The translations under genes were made by a program, and so were the position numbers. From positions 1 through 20,986 of the forward strand of contig CAYQBA010000075.1 in the NCBI GenBank assembly GCA_964415605.1: 20,986 nt of DNA, read 5' to 3'. Source of the stretch: UCB3 sp964415605. Lineage in GTDB: Bacteria; Chloroflexota; Anaerolineae; Epilineales; Epilineaceae. Below are positions 7,618-14,585 of this stretch, in pieces. The stretch's first letter is position 1, and every line of letters begins with the position of its first letter. The notes beneath the pieces are model-generated. The model was not told where the DNA came from. It saw only the letters and a program-made list of their open reading frames with translations, and searched no databases.

Positions 7618-7725
7618 TTCCGTGACCTGGCGGCTGGCGGTGGCACCCGCACGGGTCGGGCGCGCGGTGCGGTCGGCCCCCGCGGGGCGGCCCCATCAGG
7701 TCCGTCGAGGTCGCGCCGGGGCTGA

Positions 7726-7753
7726 CGCCGCACGGGTGCGGCGGGTCATTGTA
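7726..7753 (-). promoter_or_regulatory. Possible separate promoter and 5' hairpin for the sensor kinase gene
   Basis: The 200-nt gap between the response regulator and kinase genes contains TACAAT on the minus strand (7753-7748), a five-of-six match to -10, but no good -35 at 16-18 nt. At the expected transcript start lies a perfect 8-bp hairpin, CGCCGCAC with a 2-nt loop (7726-7743). Upstream of the -10 is a GC-rich GGCGCC repeat that could weaken read-through from the regulator gene. This suggests that the kinase can be transcribed independently, with a leader of about 120 nt. The call is tentative. Confidence 0.35.
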
Positions 7754-7817
7754 GCCTATCCGGCGCCCGGCGCCGCGACGGTCGCACCCAGTGGCGCCCG
7801 CAGCGCGGTCGGCACCC

Positions 7818-8501
7818 TCAGTCCGCGCCCTTGGCCACCAGCTTGTAGCCCACGCCCCACACCGTCTCGATCGCCACCGACCGCGTGCCATCGATCCGGC
7901 TGCGGAGGTGAGCGATGTGGACGTCGACCGTCCGGCTGTCGCCCAGGAAGTCGAACCCCCAGACGTTGTCGAGCAGCTGATCGCGTGAGAGCGCCAACCC
8001 CTCGTTGCGGGCCAGGAAGAGCAAGAGGTCGAACTCGCGCGCCCGGAGCGTCGCCGGGGTGCCCTCCACGGTCACCGTGCGCCGGGCCGGGTCGATCACC
8101 ACCTGGCCCACCCGCACCGCCGCGTCGCCCCCGGCCCCTCCCTCGCTCCGCCGCAGCACCGCCTTGACACGCGCCACGAGCTCCCGGCCGAAGAACGGCT
8201 TGACCATGTAGTCGTCGGCGCCCAGCTCGAGCCCGACCACCCGGTCCACCGGGTCGCCGCGCGCCGTCACGATGATGATCGGCACGCGGCTCTCGGCCCG
8301 GAGGCGCCGGCACACCTCCCAACCATCGAGACCCGGCAGCATGAGGTCGAGGATCACGAGGTCCGGGCGATCGCTCGCCGCCCGTGCCAGCGCCTCCAGA
8401 CCGGTGGCCGCGCGGATGACGTCGAAGCCATCGCCCCTCAGGTAGAGCTCGGCCAGATCGCCGATGTCGACGTCGTCGTCGACGACCAGGATCCGGGCCA
8501 T
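7818..8501 (-). CDS. OmpR/PhoB-family response regulator
   Basis: This 227-aa transcription factor has a receiver domain (1-120) with the acidic pocket Asp8-Asp9-Asp10, phospho-acceptor Asp52 in LVILDLMLPGLDG, switch Thr79 in IIIVTA, and Lys101 in MVKPFF. A winged-helix DNA-binding domain (about 128-224) includes LRAREFDLLLFLARN, SRDQLLDNVWG, TVDVHIAHLR and VWGVGYKL. All functional residues are intact. It should bind DNA as a phosphorylation-stimulated dimer at direct repeats. The ATG at 8501 shares one base with the TGA of the TPR gene (TGATG), so the two are translationally coupled. Its most likely partner is the histidine kinase 200 bp downstream. Target genes cannot be read from the sequence. 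Confidence 0.95.
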   Translation of the reverse strand: MARILVVDDDVDIGDLAELYLRGDGFDVIRAATGLEALARAASDRPDLVILDLMLPGLDGWEVCRRLRAESRVPIIIVTARGDPVDRVVGLELGADDYMVKPFFGRELVARVKAVLRRSEGGAGGDAAVRVGQVVIDPARRTVTVEGTPATLRAREFDLLLFLARNEGLALSRDQLLDNVWGFDFLGDSRTVDVHIAHLRSRIDGTRSVAIETVWGVGYKLVAKGAD

Positions 8502-10030
8502 CAGCGGCGCCGCGCCTGGCGCCGCCACGTCGCGATGGCGTCTCGCAACGGGTCGTCCGCCGGCAACACGGTCTCGGCCTGGGCCCAGCTCGCCTCGGCC
8601 GCCTCGCGATCGCCGTCGAGCGCCAGAGCCCGCCCGCGCCACGCCAGTGCTCCGCCATGCTCGGGCACGGCTTCGAGGGCCAGGTCGAGGTCCGCCAAGG
8701 CCTCCGCCGTGGCCCCGACCTCGATCGCCACCCTGGCCGCGAGCACGTGCGCCTCGGCATCGTCGGGGTCGAGCTCGATCGCCCAGCGCGCATCGCGCCA
8801 GGCCTGGAAGCGCAGCCCCGCGCCGAGCAGCCACTCGGCGCGCTCGGCGTACAGGTCGGGCACGTCCGGGTGGCGCTCGATGCCGCGGTCCAAGAGATCG
8901 CGCACCGCGGTGGGGTCGTCGAACGCGGCCTGGGCATCGGCCGCCACCAGCCAGGTGTCGGGACGATCGGGGTGGCGGTCGACCAGGTCCCGCGCCGCGG
9001 CCAGGGCGCCATCGCGGTCGCCACGCGCGAGCCGCGTCTCCACCAGGCTGAGCTGGGCGTCGAGGTCGCCCGGCGCCAGGGCGAGCACCCGCTCGAAGTC
9101 GGATTCCGCAGCGGCGATGTCGCCCTGGGCCGCGCGCACGGCACCCCGCAAGCGCAGCGCCGGCACGTGGCCGGGAACGCGCGCCACGACCCGCTCGACG
9201 GCCTCGAGCGCCGCATCGTCGTCGCCGGTCTGGAACAGGCCTTGGGCCAGCATCAACAGGGCGGCCAACCGGCGGGGCGCGCGCAGCAACGCCGCGCGGC
9301 AGTCCTCGACGGCATCCGCGGGCAGATCCAGCGCCAGGGCCGCACGGGCCCGGCACAGGCGCAGGTCGACATGTTCCGGCGCCAGCTCCATCCCTTCCTC
9401 GCACGCCGCGATCGCGCCGCTGGCATCGCCATACGCCAGACGGGCCTCCGCAAGCCGCACGAACAGGTCGATGTTGTTGGGGTCGAGGTCGACGGCGCGG
9501 TCCAGCGCATCCACCACGATGTCGAGTTGGCCGAGGGCGAGCGCGCAGTCGGCCTGCCCGAGCCAGGCCTCGAGGTCGTCGTCGTCGATCTCCGCGGCGT
9601 AGACGAACTCGCTCAGCGCGCTTTCGAGCATCCCCCGCGCGCGCAGCCACTCACCGCGCGCCCGATACAAGGCGGGTTGATCCGGATCACCCTCGACCGC
9701 CGCGTCGAGCGCCTGGGCAAGCGGGCCGGCCGGCGCCCACCAGGCGGCCGGCGCGGGCAAGCGGGCCAGGCCGCGCACCCAGGCCTGCCAGTGCTCGACC
9801 GGCAGATCAGGGGCTCGCGCCAGGACGGCCTGGTGGTCCGCCTCGGCCGCCGGCGCATCGCCGAGCAACCGCCGGGCCTCGGCCCGCAGGAGCCATGCCA
9901 GGGGCTCGCCCCGCTTCGGGCCTGCCAGGCAGGCATCGAGCAGGGACGCGGCCTCCCCAGGCCGGCCGAGCTCGATGAGCTCGCGCGCGCGGACCAGTCG
10001 CGGATCACCGCGACCGTGCTTGTGATTCAC
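8501..10030 (-). CDS. Multi-repeat TPR protein
   Basis: This 509-aa soluble protein is built almost wholly of tetratricopeptide repeats, about eleven or twelve units of 34 residues. Recurrent landmarks include EAASLLDACL, PALYRARGEWL, AWLGQADCALALGQ, DLDPNNIDLFVRLAEARLAYGD, ALRLRGAVRAAQGD and AIELDPDDAEAHVLAARVA. TPR superhelices bind protein partners; no catalytic domain, signal peptide or TM helix is visible. The start is GTG 10030 because GGGAGG stands 7 nt upstream. The frame also runs to a GTG at 10135, but that would place the start inside the -35 of the divergent kinase promoter. Coupling to the response regulator by TGATG suggests a role in the same signalling unit, perhaps as an adaptor. 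This role is inference from context only. Confidence 0.88.
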   Translation of the reverse strand: MNHKHGRGDPRLVRARELIELGRPGEAASLLDACLAGPKRGEPLAWLLRAEARRLLGDAPAAEADHQAVLARAPDLPVEHWQAWVRGLARLPAPAAWWAPAGPLAQALDAAVEGDPDQPALYRARGEWLRARGMLESALSEFVYAAEIDDDDLEAWLGQADCALALGQLDIVVDALDRAVDLDPNNIDLFVRLAEARLAYGDASGAIAACEEGMELAPEHVDLRLCRARAALALDLPADAVEDCRAALLRAPRRLAALLMLAQGLFQTGDDDAALEAVERVVARVPGHVPALRLRGAVRAAQGDIAAAESDFERVLALAPGDLDAQLSLVETRLARGDRDGALAAARDLVDRHPDRPDTWLVAADAQAAFDDPTAVRDLLDRGIERHPDVPDLYAERAEWLLGAGLRFQAWRDARWAIELDPDDAEAHVLAARVAIEVGATAEALADLDLALEAVPEHGGALAWRGRALALDGDREAAEASWAQAETVLPADDPLRDAIATWRRQARRR

Positions 10031-10128
10031 CGATTCGCCTCCCGCATCGTTGCCAAGGGCGCCGGGCGCATCACCGGCGCGTGCGATACCGCGCCGCTCG
10101 CGGGCGTCCACGGCGCGTCCGAAGGGAT

Positions 10129-10157
10129 TTGACACCGGCCAGAAGCGGCCGTAAGGT
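10129..10157 (+). promoter_or_regulatory. Candidate leaderless promoter of the Ser/Thr kinase gene
   Basis: A perfect TTGACA (10129-10134), an optimal 17-nt spacer and TAAGGT (10152-10157) stand exactly 7 nt before the GTG start at 10165. The transcript would start at or next to the GTG. TAAGG could also act as a Shine-Dalgarno sequence, so an SD-led transcript from a different promoter is not excluded. Confidence 0.6.
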
Positions 10158-10164
10158 TGAATTC

Positions 10165-11217
10165 GTGAGAATTCCGCTGCCCGGCGGCACCGTGCTGCGC
10201 GGGCGCTATCGGATCGTCGAGATGGTCGGCCAGGGCGGCGCGGGAGCCGTGTACCGCGCCGACGACCTCCGGCTGCCTGGACGCGTCACCGCCGTCAAGG
10301 AGATCCGACCGGACGCCTACGAATCCGACGCCATGCTCAAGGAGTCGCAGGAGCAGTTCCGGAGAGAGGCCAGCGTGCTGGCCCGCCTGGATCACCCGGC
10401 GTTGCCCAAGGTATCGGACTACTTCGAACGGGATGAGTTCGATTACCTCGTGATGGATTTTGTGGCCGGTCCTGATTTGCGTCAAGTCGTGGACGCCGCC
10501 CGCGCCGAGAACGAGATGCTCCCCGAGTCCCAAGTGCTGCAGTGGGCCGAGCAGCTCCTCGACGTCGTGGGCTACCTGCACCGCCAAGACCCCCCCGTCC
10601 TCCACCGCGACATCAAGCCCGCCAACATCAAGCTCGTGGATGGCGACCGGATCAAGCTCGTCGACTTCGGGCTGGTCAAGCCGCTCGATCCCCAGGATCC
10701 GCGCACGCTCACGGTGGCCCGCGGCGTGGGGTCGCTGCCGTACACGCCGTTGGAGCAATACGCCGGGGACAACGGCCACACCGACCATCGGGCCGACATC
10801 TACGGCCTCGGCGCCACATGCTACCACCTCCTGACGGGACGGCCGCCGGCCACCGCGCAGGAGCGGTTCCTGCTACCCAATGCCCTGGTGCGGCCGCGGC
10901 GCCTGAACCCCGAGATCTCGAGCCGCGTCGAAGGGGCGATCCTGGCCGCGATGGCCCTCCATCCCGACAAGCGCCCGGCCAACGTCGAGGCCCTGCGCGG
11001 GCTCTTGGTCGGCAGCGCCCCCATCGAGGCCGACATCGACCTCGGCACCGCGCCGGCCGCGTGGCGCGCGGCCTTGTGGGAAAACGCCGCGCTCTTCGCG
11101 CTGGTCGGGCTCTTGCTGCTCCTGACGATCCTGACGACCTGGCAGGCCGAGCGCCAGCGCGGCGTGCTTCTCGAGGGCGCCGTGCCGACCGCCGCCACGA
11201 CCGAAGCTGGGCCCTGA
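10165..11217 (+). CDS. Hanks-type Ser/Thr protein kinase with one C-terminal TM helix
   Basis: This 350-aa protein carries a full bacterial eukaryotic-like kinase domain (about 14-285). The glycine loop VGQGGAGAVY is at 21-30, ATP-anchoring Lys45 in AVKEI, and Glu68 in the C helix. The catalytic loop HRDIKPAN spans 147-154 (Asp149), DFG is at 167-169, and DHRADIYGLG lies at about 207-216. The usual APE motif of the activation segment reads PLE (195-197). A TM helix (about 305-326) is followed by a short extracytoplasmic tail of 24 residues, so there is no PASTA or other obvious sensor domain. The start GTG 10165 is chosen because residues before it have no kinase homology, and because of the promoter spacing. 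It is divergent from the TPR-regulator genes with 134 bp between; substrates are unknown. Confidence 0.93.
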   Translation: MRIPLPGGTVLRGRYRIVEMVGQGGAGAVYRADDLRLPGRVTAVKEIRPDAYESDAMLKESQEQFRREASVLARLDHPALPKVSDYFERDEFDYLVMDFVAGPDLRQVVDAARAENEMLPESQVLQWAEQLLDVVGYLHRQDPPVLHRDIKPANIKLVDGDRIKLVDFGLVKPLDPQDPRTLTVARGVGSLPYTPLEQYAGDNGHTDHRADIYGLGATCYHLLTGRPPATAQERFLLPNALVRPRRLNPEISSRVEGAILAAMALHPDKRPANVEALRGLLVGSAPIEADIDLGTAPAAWRAALWENAALFALVGLLLLLTILTTWQAERQRGVLLEGAVPTAATTEAGP

Positions 11218-11233
11218 CGGGGCGACCCGACGA

Positions 11234-13996
11234 TCACCACCGCGATCGCCGCACCGCGCGCCCGAGGGTCGGGATCACGGGGAGCAGGCCGAAGACGAAG
11301 CTTGCGATCGGCGCCTGATAGGCCACGTTCCATCCCGAAGGCCACAGATCGGCGCCCAGCGGCAGCGCGCCGAGCTGAATGCCGCCGGCCGCGACCAGGA
11401 GGTAGCCGGCGAGCCCCCACGCCACGCTGATCAGGAACAGCCGGACGAGGCGGGTCGGCGAGCGCGCGGCCTCGGCGTCGGCGCCGTAGACAAGCACACC
11501 CGCCAGCAATACCAGGCTCAAGCTGAGGAACAGGATGCCCCAGTCCACCGCCACGCGCGGGCGGAGCAGCGCCGACGGGCCGTCGGTCTCGCCAGGCAGG
11601 GTGCCCCCGACGGCGGCCGGGTCGCCCACAATCCGGACCACGCGCGGCTCGCTGAGCAGGGTGTTGTCGCGTGCCACCGTGACCTCGATCTCGCCCGGCC
11701 TTTCGGCCCGCAGGGTGACCAGGGCCCGGCCAGCCAGCGTGTGGGCCGTCACGTCCGCCAGGTAGACGTCGTCGACGCGGTCGTAACGTCGGAACGTGAT
11801 CCGCGTGCCGTCGGCGATGACGTTGCCGTTGGTGTCGTGGATCGGGCTGGTCCGCATCCTGAACGTGCCGCCGAGGTCGATCGGCTGCTCGCCGTCCCAG
11901 CCCACGGCCTCGAGGCTGACGCGCTGGTCAAGCGCCGGCTCCAGGCGGTCGGCCAGGTCGTAGCTGATGCCCGGCACCGAGACCGGGCTGGCCGAATGCG
12001 GCGACACGTCGCCGAACAGGGCCCGCACCGCGGTCTCGAGAAACGGCGCCGTGCGGGCGTAGACGGCGTAATAGGCCGACAGGTTGGCGATCTCGGTGGT
12101 GTCGAGGTGATACGGCGCGCCGAGCGCGAACGCCACCAGCCGCCGGCCTTCGGCCTGCGCGGCCTCGGACTTGAGGAATAGCCGCAGGGCGTCCGACGCC
12201 GGCGCCTCCGACGGCCGCACGTCGCGCATGGCGAACACCAGCCAATCGGCGGCTTCGATGCGCTCCACCACCTCACGCGCCGGCGCGTCGTCCGGGGCAC
12301 GCTCCAGGAGCGCCGTCGTGTCCTCGGCCCGCACGTTGCCGGTCGCCTGCAGCCAGAGCTTGAGGTCACGGAACGTGATGGCCGCCACGTCCTCGTTGCG
12401 GCGCAGCCGCGCCGTCCCGGTGCCTTCGGGGCCGTAGGCCCGGCGGACGATGCCGAGGACCTGCTCCGGATCGGGCGATGGCCGGGCCGCGCACGCGGCG
12501 CACTCGCGCACCGGCCGGGCATCGACGACGAACAGGATCTGGTCGCCCGGTTGAGGCGACCGGACGGCCGCGCCGTCGGCCGGCGAGATCAGCGTCAGCG
12601 CATCGCGTGCCACGGCCGCCACCTCGTCCCCGCCCAGGCCGGTCTTCCCGACGGCGCCGTCTGCGTCGACCGTCAACGGCTCGGCGGGCAGCCCGCCGAA
12701 GCGCCGATACTTGAGCGCGAGGATCCGCCGCACGGCGTCGTCGACCCGCGACCGCACCGCGTCGTCGGCGCGGTACTCGCCGACCAGCCAGTCCATCGCG
12801 TCGGCGATGTTGGCGCGGTCGTCGGTGACCTGCCCCGGCGGGCCGAAGCTCGTCACGACCAGCACGTCGTTGCCCGCCAGGAGCGCCTCGCGTACGAGGC
12901 GGCGCGGGCTGAACTCCACCTGCTCAGGATTGATGTAGCGCCGCACCACGGCCTGCCCGAGGCCGGCGCTGACGAAGACCCCGCCCACCGCGCGCGGGGC
13001 GTCGGGTGGCTGCCGCCACGCCCCGAGCTCGGAGATCTGGCCAAGCAGGTAGCGCAGGCCGCCGCTGTCGAGCGAGAACGGCCGGTCGGCTTGCTGCTGG
13101 ATGTTGCGATACCGCACGTGGCTCGTCACGATGGCGTCGGTGGCGCCGTCGCCGTCGGGGCGGGTGATGGCGACGAACGGCGGCAGCTCCACGGCGGCGA
13201 GCTGCTCGAACGCGCCCTCGACGACCGCGAACTCATCGGCGGGGCTCCGATCGGCGCCGCCGATGCCCGGGAAGCTGCCGGCCACGGTCGCCACCCGCCC
13301 TTCGCTGCCGCGATGCACCCCGGCGATGTAGGCACGGGCCATCTGCCCCACCCACGCCGGTGATCCACCGAACGCCCGCACGCCAAGATCCCCCGAGGTC
13401 GTCGAGCGGGGCACGGCGATCACGTCGACGCTCGGGGCCAGGAGCAAGTTGATGCCGGCCGCGGCCAGCTCGCCGCCGAGCCGGGCACCGATGATCTCCG
13501 CGTGGTCGACGCTCCAGGTGGCCCCCAGCGCCATGGGGCTGGGGAGGGGCGTCATGCCGCCGTACAGCGGGCTGTCGGGGAAGGCGTCGCCGAGCTGCGG
13601 GAGCGCGATGAACAGCGGCACGTGCGGCGCTCCGCGGCGCGCGGCCCGCGCCTGGAGCTCGTTGGCCAGCCGGGCCACCTGGACCGGCGCATCGGGGGCG
13701 TTGGTGAAGTTGTCGCGGGCCGGATCCAACACGACCCCGCCCACGGCCTGGTCGTCGACCAGCGCCGCGATGCCCGTGCCGTCGCCGGCGCTGGCGCCGT
13801 CGAACGACACCAGGAACAGCTGCCCGACCCGTTGCTCCGGCGACATCGCCCGGGTGGTCTCGTCGACGGCCTGGGCGATGGCCTCGTCGGCCGTGCGCGA
13901 CTGCGCGCCGACCGGAGCCATGCGCCCTGGGCCGGCCAGGAGGGCGACGGTCAGCACGGCAGCGACCGGCAGGCGGCGCACGGGCGAGGCAAGCAT
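11234..13996 (-). CDS. Exported GH3-fold protein with degenerate active site and C-terminal membrane anchor
   Basis: This 920-aa protein starts with a signal sequence (1 to about 32, ending VGAQ), followed by a glycoside hydrolase family 3 N-terminal fold (about 50-435). Fold marks are SPEQRVGQLFLVSF, PLPSPMALGATWS, LGGELAAAGINLLLAPSVDV and RAFGGSPAWVGQMARAYIAGV. NagZ-type GH3 enzymes cleave N-acetylglucosamine linkages using KHFPGHG...DSH and a nucleophile Asp in a (F/V)SDDL motif. Here these read GSFPGIG...DRS and VSAGL (Ala344), so hydrolysis by the normal mechanism is unlikely. A long C-terminal region (about 455-815) includes a possible beta domain, then three TM helices (about 821-838, 851-870, 893-912). 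ATG 13996 follows TATACT by 7 nt; ATG 14002 is two codons upstream. The protein is probably a wall-side binding or scaffold protein. Confidence 0.8.
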   Translation of the reverse strand: MLASPVRRLPVAAVLTVALLAGPGRMAPVGAQSRTADEAIAQAVDETTRAMSPEQRVGQLFLVSFDGASAGDGTGIAALVDDQAVGGVVLDPARDNFTNAPDAPVQVARLANELQARAARRGAPHVPLFIALPQLGDAFPDSPLYGGMTPLPSPMALGATWSVDHAEIIGARLGGELAAAGINLLLAPSVDVIAVPRSTTSGDLGVRAFGGSPAWVGQMARAYIAGVHRGSEGRVATVAGSFPGIGGADRSPADEFAVVEGAFEQLAAVELPPFVAITRPDGDGATDAIVTSHVRYRNIQQQADRPFSLDSGGLRYLLGQISELGAWRQPPDAPRAVGGVFVSAGLGQAVVRRYINPEQVEFSPRRLVREALLAGNDVLVVTSFGPPGQVTDDRANIADAMDWLVGEYRADDAVRSRVDDAVRRILALKYRRFGGLPAEPLTVDADGAVGKTGLGGDEVAAVARDALTLISPADGAAVRSPQPGDQILFVVDARPVRECAACAARPSPDPEQVLGIVRRAYGPEGTGTARLRRNEDVAAITFRDLKLWLQATGNVRAEDTTALLERAPDDAPAREVVERIEAADWLVFAMRDVRPSEAPASDALRLFLKSEAAQAEGRRLVAFALGAPYHLDTTEIANLSAYYAVYARTAPFLETAVRALFGDVSPHSASPVSVPGISYDLADRLEPALDQRVSLEAVGWDGEQPIDLGGTFRMRTSPIHDTNGNVIADGTRITFRRYDRVDDVYLADVTAHTLAGRALVTLRAERPGEIEVTVARDNTLLSEPRVVRIVGDPAAVGGTLPGETDGPSALLRPRVAVDWGILFLSLSLVLLAGVLVYGADAEAARSPTRLVRLFLISVAWGLAGYLLVAAGGIQLGALPLGADLWPSGWNVAYQAPIASFVFGLLPVIPTLGRAVRRSRW

Positions 13997-14003
13997 GTCC
14001 ATC

Positions 14004-14009
14004 AGTATA
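14004..14009 (-). promoter_or_regulatory. Candidate -10 element of the GH3-fold gene
   Basis: TATACT on the minus strand (14009-14004) lies exactly 7 nt before ATG 13996 and 1 nt before ATG 14002. No Shine-Dalgarno sequence precedes either ATG, and no convincing -35 is found at 16-18 nt (a TTGTCG lies at a 14-nt spacing). This is consistent with a leaderless transcript starting at ATG 13996. Confidence 0.45.
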
Positions 14010-14120
14010 GCGAAGGTCCGGAACGACAAACGCCCGACCCACCGCATCGGGTGCTCGTCGGGCGGGCGTCGGTCGACCATTGGCGCACGACGGGCCGGGC
14101 GTCACGCAGGTTCGGCGACG

Positions 14121-14129
14121 TGCTATTAT
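14121..14129 (+). promoter_or_regulatory. Extended -10 promoter candidate for the S8-CAP protease gene
   Basis: TGCTATTAT at 14121-14129 combines a TGn extension with TATTAT (five of six -10 matches), inside the only AT-rich patch of the intergenic region. No -35 is evident, which is acceptable for extended -10 promoters. Transcription would start near 14136 and give a leader of about 450 nt before the ATG at 14586. Confidence 0.5.
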
Positions 14130-14227
14130 TATGAAGGTTGTAACACCCCACGTCGCTCGCCGCACGGCCGGGTCGCTCCACCGGCGGCGGAGACGACGAA
14201 CCCCCACCCCACAGCCGCCAGCGAGCC

Positions 14228-14512
14228 GCGCGGGTTCCGGGCCATCCCGGCCGCGCGTGCCACCCAGGGCTATCGGCCTCGACGCGAGGCCCGATCGGTC
14301 GAGCGGATCGTGCCGTTCACCGGCCACGGATGCGCGGAGCGCATCGCGGGCGGCAACCCCACGGTCATCCACAGACGAACGAGGCGAAAAAAGCGAGAGA
14401 CGCCCCCGCTGAAGGGTCCCAGGTCTGCCCCTGCCCGAGCTCTTGGAGGGACCTGATTCCGCGTGGGCGTCTCTCGCGGAGACGTAACGGCGCCGCGTGC
14501 CAGGTCGTTACG
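14228..14512 (+). ncRNA. Candidate structured 5' leader RNA of the S8-CAP protease gene
   Basis: Between the predicted transcript start and the coding region, a series of inverted repeats can be read: an 11-bp interrupted hairpin at 14228-14256, a 10-bp hairpin with one bulge at 14272-14295 and a perfect 7-bp hairpin at 14329-14345. A perfect 13-bp stem joins 14393-14405 to 14465-14477 and is extended by 3 bp after a mismatch. A hairpin at 14468-14484 competes with the 3' half of that stem, and a further 7-bp stem joins 14483-14489 to 14506-14512. I looked for conserved cores of the TPP, cobalamin, SAM, glycine, c-di-GMP, c-di-AMP, T-box, SRP and RNase P RNAs and recognised none. High GC content makes short stems common; the 11- and 13-bp stems are the strongest evidence. 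Confidence 0.4.
14387..14477 (-). terminator. Minus-strand hairpin followed by six T: terminator-like element
   Basis: Read on the minus strand, the 13-bp stem (14477-14465 pairing with 14405-14393) is followed directly by TTTTTT (14392-14387). This is the polarity of an intrinsic terminator for leftward transcripts, although the 59-nt internal part is long. That part can itself form CAGGTC/GACCTG or GGTCCC/GGGACC stems. No leftward gene lies upstream, so it could end an antisense or small RNA. Alternatively, the T run may simply be the A run of a plus-strand leader. Confidence 0.35.
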
Positions 14513-14585
14513 CCCGATTGGGCGACCGCGGCGACGCCGAATGCACGGGCCATGCGCGCCGTACCCATTCAAGGGGGTCTGAAAC

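Noticed and set aside
10031..10135. N-terminal extension of the TPR protein to GTG 10135
   Set aside because: The extension has no TPR pattern and overlaps the divergent promoter, while GTG 10030 has a good GGGAGG Shine-Dalgarno.
10081..10164. N-terminal extension of the Ser/Thr kinase to 10081
   Set aside because: The extra 28 residues are Arg-rich with no homology to kinases and would run through the TTGACA/TAAGGT promoter.
14131..14412. Possible small protein starting at ATG 14131, just after TATTAT
   Set aside because: The translation is Arg/Pro/Ser-rich low complexity with no SD and no domain, and the region is dominated by inverted repeats.
14443..14463. GGAGGGACCTGATTCCGCG resembling pieces of a T-box or TPP riboswitch
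   Set aside because: The T-box core (UGGNACCGCG) and the full TPP core are absent, and the downstream gene is a secreted protease.
14393..14477. Small SRP RNA on either strand
   Set aside because: The long hairpin shape is suggestive, but the GGAA-type apical loop and the conserved internal loop are missing.
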